This document shows positions 17,642-25,717 of a stretch of 46,266 nt of DNA, piece by piece (the stretch's first letter is position 1; every line of letters starts with the position of its first letter). The notes beneath the pieces were generated by a model. It worked only from the letters and a program-made list of their open reading frames with translations, was not told where the DNA came from and searched no databases. The position numbers were made by a program, and so were the translations under genes. Source of the stretch: Ilumatobacteraceae bacterium (lineage in GTDB: Bacteria > Actinomycetota > Acidimicrobiia > Acidimicrobiales > Ilumatobacteraceae); contig JANYKU010000007.1 of assembly GCA_025358075.1 (NCBI GenBank), positions 1 to 46,266 on the forward strand, in the 5' to 3' direction.

Positions 17642-18811
17642 TCACTCCCCTGGGCCGAGCAACCCGAAGATCAGTTCAGGATCACCCGGTCGCCACGTGC
17701 CATCGAATTGCGATCGTCGCCCGATCGCCCTAGTGCGTGCCAACAGGTTGCGCCCGAGGATCAGTTGACCCGGTGCCCATGCGGCCAGGGCTGCAGCTGG
17801 GTCGTCCGGACGCCGGTCCAGCGCATCGCGAAGCATCCATGCGTCGTCTGCGGCCTTCGCCGTGCCGGCCGCGGCGTGAGGCCGCACGACGAATGCGGCA
17901 TCACCGAGCAGACAAGCGCGGCCGAAGGCCATGCGCGGCACTTCGAGATCCAGCACGACTTGGACGAACGGTTCCTCGATTGCCAGCACCACTTCAGCGA
18001 TTGGTGCCGGCAGCCGCGCCGCTGCGACGGCGCGGGCCTCGGCGATGTGCTCCGGTCGCAGTGCGCCGGGCGGCACCGAGACCTCCCGGCTCACACCGCG
18101 TACGTCGACCAACAGATCGTCGAGATCGTCACCGGCAAGGTAGTTGCGGTACCACACGATGTTGATCAGTCGCTCACCAACTGCGATGGACCCGTCGCGA
18201 CCGGGAATCGGGTACACGAGGATGTGGCTGTTGGCATACACGTAGTAGGTGATGGCATCGTCGAGCACCTCACGCGTTGCCGAGCTCAACTCCGTCTCGG
18301 GCACGACACCACGCCAGGCGACGTAGCCCGAGTACTGGGGGCGGGAATCGGGCAGCAGCTTGGCGCGAGCAGTCGACCCAACGCCGTCGGCGAACACTGC
18401 GAGGTCGGGATGGATCACCAAGCCGTTCGAGAACCCGAGCATCAGCGGCTCGAGATCGATCTCGACCAACTCGTGCCCGAGTCGATACGCGGACCGATCG
18501 AAGCAGGCAAGCATCTGCCGATACACCGTGTTCCACGAACTGAAGAGATAACGATGCTCGTCGTCGTGAGCGACCGTGCCGTCGCGGGTGAGGTAGCGGA
18601 TGTGTCCCGTCGACACCGCCACTTCGTCGAGACGGATTCCGGCGTGCTCGACAAGGTAGCGAGAGGTGGCGGGGAGGAAACCGATGCCCGCACCGCGCTC
18701 TTCGAGCTCGGACGGTGAGCGTTCGTAGACGACGACATCGTGGCCGGCATCGGCGAGCAGGCAGGCAACGGTCAACCCGCCGAGCGACCCCCCGACGACA
18801 GCGATGTCCAC
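17642..18811 (-). CDS. FAD-dependent aromatic-ring-type monooxygenase
   Basis: From GTG 18811 the protein has 389 residues. It begins directly with the Rossmann dinucleotide motif VDIAVVGGSLGGLTVACLL, the normal position in group A flavoprotein monooxygenases. Further motifs are the DLAVFADGVGSTAR segment (DG motif) and CLLGDAAFVVRPHAAAG (GD motif, FAD ribityl binding). It is likely an NAD(P)H-dependent hydroxylase of a small aromatic or related substrate; the substrate is unknown. The start lies 7 nt after the upstream gene's stop. Longer in-frame starts to 18904 would overlap that gene and add an unconserved arm. Confidence 0.87.
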   Translation of the reverse strand: MDIAVVGGSLGGLTVACLLADAGHDVVVYERSPSELEERGAGIGFLPATSRYLVEHAGIRLDEVAVSTGHIRYLTRDGTVAHDDEHRYLFSSWNTVYRQMLACFDRSAYRLGHELVEIDLEPLMLGFSNGLVIHPDLAVFADGVGSTARAKLLPDSRPQYSGYVAWRGVVPETELSSATREVLDDAITYYVYANSHILVYPIPGRDGSIAVGERLINIVWYRNYLAGDDLDDLLVDVRGVSREVSVPPGALRPEHIAEARAVAAARLPAPIAEVVLAIEEPFVQVVLDLEVPRMAFGRACLLGDAAFVVRPHAAAGTAKAADDAWMLRDALDRRPDDPAAALAAWAPGQLILGRNLLARTRAIGRRSQFDGTWRPGDPELIFGLLGPGE

Positions 18812-18818
18812 GCGGTGG

Positions 18819-19340
18819 TCAGGGCTTGCCGAAGGTGGCGATCTGGTCGATCGTCGATTCGAAGAGCACTCGTCGCTCGTCGATCGACGGATCGCGCAGA
18901 CCATACGGGCCGGGCTGCTGCGTGAACTTCGTCCAGATCTTGTCGAGATGGGCGGTGACGCGGGGACCCTCGACCGGGTCGTCTTCGGAGATCTCGCGCG
19001 ACACGGTGTGCTTGATGCTCAACCAGTGATATGGATTGGCCGGGTTGACCAGCAAGCTGGTGAGTCTCGGGTTGTCGCGTATCCACCCGGTCTTGGTGCG
19101 GTGAGCGGCACAGTTGATCAAGATCAGGTCGCCTTCGTAGTCGAACCACATCGGCGTCAGGTTGGCGCGCCCACCGGGGCCGACGATGCCCAGAACTTGG
19201 GTGACCGGGTCGTCCATCAACTTCTTGAACGATGGCTCCAGATCGGCGAGCGAGTCGATCGTCGTGCGTTCACCGACGGTGAACTGACCGGCTTGCGTAC
19301 CTGCGGAAACGTCGAGGAACTTGGCAACCTTGATGGTCAA
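18819..19340 (-). CDS. Pyridoxamine 5'-phosphate oxidase-fold protein (F420/FMN type)
   Basis: This 173-residue protein has the split-barrel pattern VGPGGRANLTPMWFDYEGDLI, NCAAHRTKTGWIRDNPRLTSL and YHWLSIKHTV. This is the PPOX-class family whose actinobacterial members bind F420, FMN or heme. It is first in an operon with the FAD monooxygenase and DUF3500 protein, so it may supply reduced cofactor or act on the same substrate. A near-consensus -10 (TATAAT) precedes it at 19376-19381. Confidence 0.85.
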   Translation of the reverse strand: MTIKVAKFLDVSAGTQAGQFTVGERTTIDSLADLEPSFKKLMDDPVTQVLGIVGPGGRANLTPMWFDYEGDLILINCAAHRTKTGWIRDNPRLTSLLVNPANPYHWLSIKHTVSREISEDDPVEGPRVTAHLDKIWTKFTQQPGPYGLRDPSIDERRVLFESTIDQIATFGKP

Positions 19341-19353
19341 CGTGCTACCCCCA

Positions 19354-19403
19354 GTTCGTGTGTGCGGCGCGGGCGATTATACGCACGATCCCAGCACACG
19401 AAC
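19354..19403 (-). promoter_or_regulatory. Promoter with TATAAT flanked by a 9-bp inverted repeat
   Basis: On the minus strand a perfect TATAAT occupies 19381-19376. It is framed by GTTCGTGTG at 19354-19362 and its exact complement CACACGAAC at 19395-19403. The right arm covers the -35 region and the left arm the early transcript, as expected for a repressor that bridges both. No regulator gene is adjacent. Confidence 0.5.
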
Positions 19404-19474
19404 CGAGCACGCAGGCCCCGAATGTCCCCGTCTGAGGGGGCGGGATATTTGCGACCCGCGTGGGGCGCCGGAAC

Positions 19475-21049
19475 TCAGCCGCGGGTGACGGTGATCAGGG
19501 GTGCGTATGAAGAGGGGTCGATGCGGGCGTCGATCAGACGCGGTCGGTCCCAGCCGTCGGCCAGTACGGCACTGGCCTCGGCAGCACTCGTCACGGTCGT
19601 GGCCGCGAGTCCCATCGCCGCAGCAACTTGCGCGTAGTCGACGGGGTTGAAGCGCACGGCCTCGCTGCCGCCTTGCCCCGCCTTCTGCTTGACCTCGATC
19701 AGACTCAACGCGGCATCATCGAACACGACGACGGTGACCGGGAGTTGCAAACGGGCGATGGTCTCGAGCTCGGCCAGGGTCATCGCCAGACCGCCGTCGC
19801 CGACCATGCAGACCACCGGCAGACCAGGTCTGGCGAGCGCAGCGCCGATCGCCGCCGGCACGGCGAAGCCCATCGTCGCCAGTCCGTTGGAGATCAGCAC
19901 CCGCAGCGGCGCGGCGGCCGGCCAGAAGGGCATGACAGCAAGGAAGTGGGCGCCGGCGTCGACCGTCGCGGTCGCCTGCGTCGGCGCCGCGGCGGCGACC
20001 GCCGTGGCCAGCTCCAGCGGACCGAAGTTGCCCGTACTGGTTGCTGCCAGCGCGGCACGGGCGTGGGCGAGCGCCGCCGCGCCCGACCCCGCCGGCCAGC
20101 CGGACACCGAAGCGCCGACGACGCGGTCGAGCATGACCGGCAGCGGACCGAGCACTTCGACCTCGATCGGCAACAGCGTGGAGCACGCGGTGATCTCCGA
20201 GATGGAGACCACCGGCTTGTCGTAACGCCACGGAGAAAACATCGGCTCGACCTGATCGAGGCCGACCGCCAGGATGAGATCGCAGTCATCGAGGACCGCC
20301 GCCTCGATCGCTCCGTTGGTGTACAGCCCGGCGAGCTGCGGATGCCCCTCGGGAACGACCCCGATCGCCTGATACGTCGTCAGCACCGGGCACCCGAGAC
20401 GCTCCAGCACAGCCAGAACCTCACCGGACGCGTTAACGGCCTCGAACCCGACGATTGCCACGACCTTGTCCGCGTCACGAATCATCTGAGCCGCGTGCAT
20501 CACGACATCGCCGGTCGAGACTGCTTCAACCGGACGCGCAGGCGTCGGCATCTCTACTCCGTTCGGGTCGTAGTCGAGGTGGACGGCACCGGCCGGGCGC
20601 GCTGCCGCGAAGTCGAGCGCGTTGCGGACCACGTCGGTGGTGTCCGCCGAGAGCGAGAGGCGACCACTCCACTTCGTCACCGGGCCCAGCAGCTGCTGCT
20701 GGTTGATCCGCTGATGGGCGAAGCGGGCCTTGTCGTTGCTGGGGACGCAGTCGGTGACGAGCAGCAACGGGAAGCGATCGAGCGTGGCCTGCGCCGCGCC
20801 GTTGACCGCGCTGGCTGCGCCCGGACCGCGGGTGGCGATCGCCAACGCCGGCCGCCCGGTGAGCAGTCCGAAGGTGCCGGCCATGATGCAGGCAGCCGTC
20901 TCGCCGTGCGCCAACACGAATCGAAGACCGACATCGCCGACCGCGCCGACGACGTCGAGGTTGGGACCTCCACCCGGCAACCCGAAAACGATCTCGGCAC
21001 CTCGATCGCGCACACCCGCTGCCAACGCCTTCGCCAACTCGTTGCTCAT
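19475..21049 (-). CDS. ThDP-dependent acetolactate-synthase-like enzyme
   Basis: From ATG 21049 this 524-residue protein has the three ThDP-enzyme domains. E50 in AHGETAA is the expected catalytic glutamate of the Pyr domain. A central domain follows, then the PP domain with GDGGLAMTLAELETIARL from residue 417. The motif ends in VVFDD where most relatives have two asparagines or ND, so the metal/diphosphate ligand set is slightly altered. It probably decarboxylates or ligates a 2-keto acid; the substrate is unknown. In-frame ATGs at 21091 and further upstream lack conserved sequence. It is divergent from the ABC exporter at 21135 with only 85 bp between. Confidence 0.85.
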   Translation of the reverse strand: MSNELAKALAAGVRDRGAEIVFGLPGGGPNLDVVGAVGDVGLRFVLAHGETAACIMAGTFGLLTGRPALAIATRGPGAASAVNGAAQATLDRFPLLLVTDCVPSNDKARFAHQRINQQQLLGPVTKWSGRLSLSADTTDVVRNALDFAAARPAGAVHLDYDPNGVEMPTPARPVEAVSTGDVVMHAAQMIRDADKVVAIVGFEAVNASGEVLAVLERLGCPVLTTYQAIGVVPEGHPQLAGLYTNGAIEAAVLDDCDLILAVGLDQVEPMFSPWRYDKPVVSISEITACSTLLPIEVEVLGPLPVMLDRVVGASVSGWPAGSGAAALAHARAALAATSTGNFGPLELATAVAAAAPTQATATVDAGAHFLAVMPFWPAAAPLRVLISNGLATMGFAVPAAIGAALARPGLPVVCMVGDGGLAMTLAELETIARLQLPVTVVVFDDAALSLIEVKQKAGQGGSEAVRFNPVDYAQVAAAMGLAATTVTSAAEASAVLADGWDRPRLIDARIDPSSYAPLITVTRG

Positions 21050-21108
21050 CCGCGCGGACGCTATTCGACGAACAGTGCGCGCGACGGCCATCTGCCCACT
21101 GCAGCTCA

Positions 21109-21114
21109 TATGCT
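21109..21114 (+). promoter_or_regulatory. Candidate -10 element for ABC exporter pair
   Basis: TATGCT lies 20 nt before ATG 21135 in the 85-bp divergent region. Transcription would start near 21121, leaving a short leader that contains the AGG of the ribosome site. No clear -35 is seen. Confidence 0.3.
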
Positions 21115-21134
21115 GCCGTCGAAAGTAGGTGACC

Positions 21135-22082
21135 ATGAGCGACGTGATCGTCGAGGTCGACGGTGTATCGAAACGGTTCGGCGAGGTCAATGCAGTCGAA
21201 GACTTCTCGTTCCATGTCGAACGCGGTCAGGTGTACGGGTTGCTCGGTCCGAACGGTGCGGGCAAGTCGACCACACTGCGCATGATCATGGGCCTGGAAC
21301 GGCCGAACAGCGGAGTCACTCGCCTCTTCGGCACCGCCGTCACCGCCGGCTGCCCCGAGCTCACCCGAGTTGGAGCGATCGTCGAACAAGCCGCCTTCGT
21401 CCCGCATCTCTCGGGGATGCGCAACCTCAAACTCTGGTGGATGGCCGGCGGTGGGCGCATGGCCGACGCCGACCTCGACAACGCCCTCGCGATCGCCGAC
21501 TTGGGCGAGGCGATCGACCGCAAGGTCAAGACGTACTCGCAAGGCATGAAGCAGCGCCTCGGATTCGCTCGGCTGCTGCTCGGTCGCCCAGAGCTGTTGG
21601 TGCTCGACGAGCCCACCAACGGGCTGGACCCAGGCGAGATCCGCGAGATCCGCGAGTTGATCGGCCGGCTCACTCACCAAGGTGCGACGGTCTTGCTGTC
21701 GAGCCACCACCTCAGCGAGGTCGAGCAGGTGTGCAGTCACGCACTGGTGATGAACCACGGTCGTCTGATCACCAGTGGCACGGTCAGCGATCTGGTCGGC
21801 ACCACCAAGTCGATCTACGTCGAGGTCGATGATCGGGCCGCAGCGCACGAACTTCTCGTGCAGCTACCGAGCGTGATCAACGTGCAGATGCAAGGCGACG
21901 GGCTCGTCATGGTGCTGCGCGACGGTCGCCGATCGGACGTCGGCGCGGCCCTCGTCAGTGCCGGCATCCGACTCGAGACCTTGATGCCGACGCAGCGGCT
22001 CGAAGATGCCTTTCTCGACCTGCTCGCCGCCGGCGATGGTGGTGCCGTACCAAGCCTCCAAGCGGCCCAGGTGTCGTCATGA
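21135..22082 (+). CDS. ABC-2 exporter ATP-binding protein
   Basis: This is a 315-residue ATPase of the CcmA/DrrA-like group: Walker A GPNGAGKST, signature YSQGMKQRLG (Q in place of the usual second G position), Walker B LLVLDEPTNGLDPG and switch histidine in LLSSHHLSE. A C-terminal extension of about 90 residues after the ATPase core is normal for this group. I chose ATG 21135 (AGG at 21127-21129) over GTG 21129. The stop overlaps the permease start in an ATGA. The substrate is unknown. Confidence 0.9.
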   Translation: MSDVIVEVDGVSKRFGEVNAVEDFSFHVERGQVYGLLGPNGAGKSTTLRMIMGLERPNSGVTRLFGTAVTAGCPELTRVGAIVEQAAFVPHLSGMRNLKLWWMAGGGRMADADLDNALAIADLGEAIDRKVKTYSQGMKQRLGFARLLLGRPELLVLDEPTNGLDPGEIREIRELIGRLTHQGATVLLSSHHLSEVEQVCSHALVMNHGRLITSGTVSDLVGTTKSIYVEVDDRAAAHELLVQLPSVINVQMQGDGLVMVLRDGRRSDVGAALVSAGIRLETLMPTQRLEDAFLDLLAAGDGGAVPSLQAAQVSS

Positions 22083-22909
22083 TCGCCCTCATCCGCACCG
22101 AGTTCACCAAGGCCGCGTCGAGAACGCGTTCGCTGGTGATCCTGTTGCTCCTGATCGGCTTGCCCACCCTGATCGTCGTGGCGATCAATGCCCGCAGCGG
22201 CCGTCCCGATCGCGACGGCGGCGAAGGCCTCTTCCGGCTGGCATCGCAGAGTGGCTTGCTCGTGCCTGCAGCGGTGCTCAGCGCCACGAGTGGCTTCCTG
22301 CTCATCGTCATCGCCGGCACGTTGGCCGGCGATTCGGTCGCGAGCGACGCCAATTGGGGCAACCTCCGCTACCTCCTGATGCGGCCGGTTTCTCGGGCCC
22401 GGCTGCTGATCGCCAAGGCGTTCGTCGCCGGGATGCTCATCTGGGCGGCAACCATCCTCGTGACGCTCGCAGCGTTGATCGCCGGCCTCATCCTCTTCGG
22501 GGCTCACCCGGTGACGATCCCAAGTCTCGGTGGGCTCCTCGGCACGTTCAACATCAGCGGCGGTGCCTTGGCATTGCGAGTGCTGATCGCCACCGCCTAC
22601 GTCGCCTTCGGGTTCAGTGCGCTGCTGGCGATCGGCACGTTGTTCTCGACGCTCACCGACACTGCCGCCAGCGCCATCGGCGCAACGGTCGGCGTTTACA
22701 TCGTGTCGGAGATCCTCAACAGCATCACCCAACTCGGCCAGGTGCGGTATGCCTTCCCCACCCATTACCTCGATGCGTGGGAGACGATGTTCACGCAGAA
22801 CACGTACTCAAAGGAAATGATCGTCGGGATCGTCGTGCAGGTCGCGTACTTGGTCGTTGTCGGCGCTGTCGCCATCGCCGTCTTCGACCGCAAAGACATC
22901 CGCTCCTGA
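22079..22909 (+). CDS. ABC-2 family transporter permease
   Basis: This 276-residue membrane protein has about six hydrophobic segments: an N-terminal one after TRSLVILLLL, then several between residues 60 and 215, and a last one ending in VAIAVFDRKDI. The FTKAASRTRS start and final FDRKDI are typical of ABC-2 permeases coupled to the ATPase encoded immediately upstream. The ATGA overlap implies equimolar translation. It is followed directly by a DUF4188 remnant. Confidence 0.88.
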   Translation: MIALIRTEFTKAASRTRSLVILLLLIGLPTLIVVAINARSGRPDRDGGEGLFRLASQSGLLVPAAVLSATSGFLLIVIAGTLAGDSVASDANWGNLRYLLMRPVSRARLLIAKAFVAGMLIWAATILVTLAALIAGLILFGAHPVTIPSLGGLLGTFNISGGALALRVLIATAYVAFGFSALLAIGTLFSTLTDTAASAIGATVGVYIVSEILNSITQLGQVRYAFPTHYLDAWETMFTQNTYSKEMIVGIVVQVAYLVVVGAVAIAVFDRKDIRS

Positions 22910-23204
22910 TCGTCGCGCCTCGGAAACGCGCGATGCTTTGCGTGGAATCCGGGAGGACCTCGAAGCATTTGCCAAGGACAAGGACGACCCTCACCTCGAT
23001 GCGTGGCGCAAGTACTGGAAGCGTGTCGGCGCCAGCGATCGCACCGGGATCTGGCACGAGACGTTCCTCGTGCGCGACGGCGAGTACGAGGCGATCTACG
23101 GCAACATGCCACCGCGCGGACTGGGCAAAGCCAGCCGGCTGGTGCCCGTGGCCGAATCAGTCGGGGCCCGGCAGCGGATCAAGACCGCCACCAAGGAGTC
23201 CTGA
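22910..23204 (+). pseudogene. DUF4188 protein remnant, 5'-truncated
   Basis: The frame reads EDLEAFAKDKDDPHLDAWRK, then GIWHETFLV and YEAIYGNMP, which match the C-terminal half of DUF4188 (monooxygenase-like dimeric alpha-beta barrel) proteins. The first half is missing. The coding frame runs back into the preceding permease without a start codon in a sensible place or a ribosome site. About 60-70 residues are lost compared with the usual length. The remnant begins within about 50 bp of the permease stop. Confidence 0.7.
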
Positions 23205-23212
23205 AGCGCTCC

Positions 23213-23368
23213 TCAGTAGTAGTGAGCTCGGCCGCCGATCCTGCGCCCGCTGCGACCGAGCAGCATGAGCACGGCACCGACGATGACGAGGACCACGCCG
23301 ACTGACCAGAGGATGCCGATTCCGGTCACGAGTCCGAGGAGCAAGAGGATGAGTCCGACGATGATCAT
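23213..23368 (-). CDS. DUF6131 small membrane protein
   Basis: This 51-residue protein starts MIIVGLILLLLG, has two hydrophobic segments, and ends in LLGRSGRRIGGRAHYY, which is the DUF6131 pattern of actinobacterial two-helix peptides. I chose ATG 23368 because family members start directly at the first helix; an in-frame TTG at 23401 adds eleven residues. The function of the family is unknown. It is divergent from the protease at 23514 and shares its operator region. Confidence 0.8.
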   Translation of the reverse strand: MIIVGLILLLLGLVTGIGILWSVGVVLVIVGAVLMLLGRSGRRIGGRAHYY

Positions 23369-23427
23369 GCTCAGCTGGTACCCCTCGTCCACCGGCTTCA
23401 AACTCGCAGCACGCGAAGCCTGGTCCG

Positions 23428-23455
23428 GCTGAAGAGGACTTCAGCTTGCTTCAGG
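23428..23455 (+). promoter_or_regulatory. Composite CTTCAG operator, site A
   Basis: The order is GCTGAAG (23428-23434), 4 nt, CTTCAGC (23439-23445), 3 nt, CTTCAGG (23449-23455). Site B at 25630 has exactly the same elements and spacing. The two CTTCAG copies have a 10-bp period, as in operators of OmpR/PhoB-type regulators. It sits between the DUF6131 gene and the protease and would lie just upstream of a promoter starting near 23490. Confidence 0.55.
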
Positions 23456-23513
23456 ACTCCATCAAGGGGCTTACGTCACGATGTACCCAACCCATGACGA
23501 AAGGAAGAAGGAC

Positions 23514-24413
23514 ATGTACCCCCCACATGATCCGAATGAGAACATCGAGAACGACGAGAACATCGAGAACGAATGGTGGCCTGCCCCAAGTGGATCGCCG
23601 CCGATCCTCGACATCGAGCCGCCCCAGTTCGACGCGTCGCCGCAACAGCTCGACGCCGCGTCGCCACGACCGCGTCGCCGTCAACTTGCCCTCGCCGCGT
23701 TCGCCATCGTGGCGATCGCCGGTGGAACCGGCGGCGGCGCGCTCGCCGATCGGAACACGCGACCTGCCGCGGTCACCGCCTCCTCGACATCGGCAGCCAC
23801 CTCGAACGGCGGCTTCAACAATGCATCGGTCCTGCCGGCCACGCCGGCCAAACAAGACGTGTCGGGGCCAATCAGTGCCGCGCTGCCCGGAGTCGTCAGC
23901 ATCAGCGTGGTGCTGAACGGCGGTCAAGGTGCGGGCACCGGGTTCGTGATCTCGAGCGACGGCGAGATCGCCACCAACGCTCACGTCGTCGCCGATGCCA
24001 CCAAGATCGACGTGAAGTTCGCCGACGGCTCGACGGCAAGCGCGATGGTGCTGGGCGTCGATCGCACCGATGACCTCGCGGTCGTCAAGGTCGACAAGGT
24101 CGGCCTGACCGCGCTCACACTCGGGACGTCCGCCGACTTGCGAATCGGTGAGCCCGTCGTCGCCATTGGCAACGCGCTCGATCTCACCGGCGGGCCCACG
24201 GCGACCGAGGGGATCGTCAGCGCACTGGACCGCACCATCGATACGAACGAGGGTGAACACCTGACCCATCTGCTGCAGACCGATGCGGCGAGCAACCCCG
24301 GCAACTCTGGTGGACCGTTGTTGACGCTCGACGGCAAGGTCGTGCACCTCAAGGTGTACCGCGGCGGCAAGACGATCGACATCGACGCCACGCTCTCGAC
24401 CCATCTGGCGTGA
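23514..24413 (+). CDS. HtrA/DegP-type serine protease with apparent internal deletion
   Basis: From ATG 23514 (AAGGA at 23501-23505) the protein has 299 residues. An acidic cytoplasmic N-terminus is followed by a membrane anchor at about 56-75 and a trypsin-like S1C domain with the full triad: H157 (TNAHVV), D187 (DRTDDLAVV) and S265 (NPGNSGGPL). Normal relatives continue from LDGKVV into the last protease strands and a PDZ domain. Here LDGKVV runs straight into HLKVYRGGKTIDIDATLS, which looks like the end of a PDZ domain. About 100-130 residues therefore seem to be missing in frame. The final beta strands and substrate-recognition domain are absent, so activity is doubtful. An in-frame ATG at 23481 lacks a good ribosome site. 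Confidence 0.75.
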   Translation: MYPPHDPNENIENDENIENEWWPAPSGSPPILDIEPPQFDASPQQLDAASPRPRRRQLALAAFAIVAIAGGTGGGALADRNTRPAAVTASSTSAATSNGGFNNASVLPATPAKQDVSGPISAALPGVVSISVVLNGGQGAGTGFVISSDGEIATNAHVVADATKIDVKFADGSTASAMVLGVDRTDDLAVVKVDKVGLTALTLGTSADLRIGEPVVAIGNALDLTGGPTATEGIVSALDRTIDTNEGEHLTHLLQTDAASNPGNSGGPLLTLDGKVVHLKVYRGGKTIDIDATLSTHLA

Positions 24414-24417
24414 TCCG

Positions 24418-25581
24418 TCAGGAGGTGACGACCGGCGCGCTCGCATCGGTCAGTGGACGGCCCTGACCCAAGATCACGCCGCCCACGGCACATGCACCCA
24501 AGCTGACCAGTAACGCCGCCATCAGCGCTGCTCCCTGGGCCGGGGTGAGTTGATTCGTCGCCAACCCGATCGAGACGACCGCGGCGGGCACGCCGAGCTC
24601 TGCGGAGGCGACGAGCCCCATCCCGAGCGGCAGTCGCCAGATCAACACGGCGGCGACATGGATTGCGATCGCCGCGCCGGCGACGGCACCGGCAAGGGCG
24701 AGCGCACGGGGAGAGTTGAGCAGGGCTCCGAGATCGATCTGCGTGCCGAGGTGAACGAAGAACACCGGAATCGCAAACCCTTCGCCGATCCCGACCAGCT
24801 GCTGAGCGACCCGCCGCGGCTCGCCGAGCACGGCGACCACGGTGCCGACCGCGAAGCCGGCGATCAAGATCGACGTGCCGAACCGGGTGGCCAGCCAAGC
24901 GCACGTGAACAACGCCAGCAGGGAGATGCGCAGATCGAGACCCCATCCGCGATCACGGGACAGCGTCCTCATCTGCTGCACCCACGGACGGTCGCGGGCG
25001 ATCTCGGCGAGCACGAGGATCACGCCGCCGGCGACCACGACGAGCACGCCTCCGGACACGACACGAAGGAGCCCTCCCGTCGCCAGTACGACCGGCAACG
25101 CCAGGACGGTGGCCACATCAGCAATCGCGATCCACGCCGTCGTGACGACCGCTGACCGATCAGAGCGGCCGAGCCCTTGGAGGATTGGAAGGGCGACTGC
25201 GCCCGAGCTCGTGGCCAGCACGACAGCCAGCACCGCCGGCCGATCGAGGCCGACCACCGGTGCCAGCAACAGCCCGGCTCCGGTGGCGAGTGCTGCCACG
25301 GTCGCGGCGATCGCTGCACCGACGGCGAGCGCCGATCGCAGGCCGTGATCACGGACAGGAAGGTGGGTACCGACCACGAACATCAACAGGGCGAAGCCGA
25401 TGTTCGCCAGACCGTTCAACAACGGATCGGCAGGATCGACCCATCCGAACCCACTCGTTCCGATGATGACACCGGCGGCGATCTCACCGACGATGACCGG
25501 CGGTGCGAACCGATGCGCGGACGCCAGCAGCGGCCCGGCCAGGCCGGCGGCCATCACGAGCGCGAGCGCCGCGAAGTTCAC
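24418..25581 (-). CDS. CPA2-family cation/proton antiporter
   Basis: This 387-residue membrane protein has about twelve hydrophobic segments. The start APPVIVGEIAAGVIIG is the standard first signature of Na/H exchanger (CPA2, NapA/KefB-like) proteins, followed by GFALLMFVVG and the ASSGAVALPIL segment. The C-terminal TrkA-N domain found in KefB is absent. The start is GTG 25581, with GAGGAG only 2 nt upstream, closer than normal. It converges on the protease gene with 4 bp between the stops, and its upstream region contains operator site B. Confidence 0.88.
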   Translation of the reverse strand: MNFAALALVMAAGLAGPLLASAHRFAPPVIVGEIAAGVIIGTSGFGWVDPADPLLNGLANIGFALLMFVVGTHLPVRDHGLRSALAVGAAIAATVAALATGAGLLLAPVVGLDRPAVLAVVLATSSGAVALPILQGLGRSDRSAVVTTAWIAIADVATVLALPVVLATGGLLRVVSGGVLVVVAGGVILVLAEIARDRPWVQQMRTLSRDRGWGLDLRISLLALFTCAWLATRFGTSILIAGFAVGTVVAVLGEPRRVAQQLVGIGEGFAIPVFFVHLGTQIDLGALLNSPRALALAGAVAGAAIAIHVAAVLIWRLPLGMGLVASAELGVPAAVVSIGLATNQLTPAQGAALMAALLVSLGACAVGGVILGQGRPLTDASAPVVTS

Positions 25582-25629
25582 GTCTCCTCGACGACCGGCA
25601 CACCCACGTGATCAGTCTCACACGTACGA

Positions 25630-25657
25630 GCTGAAGACGCCTTCAGGAACCTTCAGC
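25630..25657 (+). promoter_or_regulatory. Composite CTTCAG operator, site B
   Basis: The order is GCTGAAG (25630-25636), 4 nt, CTTCAGG (25641-25647), 3 nt, CTTCAGC (25651-25657). The layout is identical to site A at 23428. It lies between the antiporter and the early-set protein. A -10 candidate CATAGT at 25679-25684 follows 21 nt after the site, so the operator would reach the -35 region, a typical activator position. Confidence 0.55.
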
Positions 25658-25717
25658 CAATTCGCAGCCGCCGCTGCGCATAGTGCCTCTGTGCGCTTCG
25701 CCGAGAAAGGAATCCGA

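Noticed and set aside
19628-21832. 734-codon plus-strand frame across the ThDP enzyme and ABC ATPase
   Set aside because: It is low-complexity and Arg-rich, antisense or out of frame to two well-conserved genes.
23481-23513. Earlier ATG for the HtrA protease
   Set aside because: The ribosome site is weak and poorly spaced, and the operator position predicts transcription starting after it; ATG 23514 has AAGGA at good spacing.
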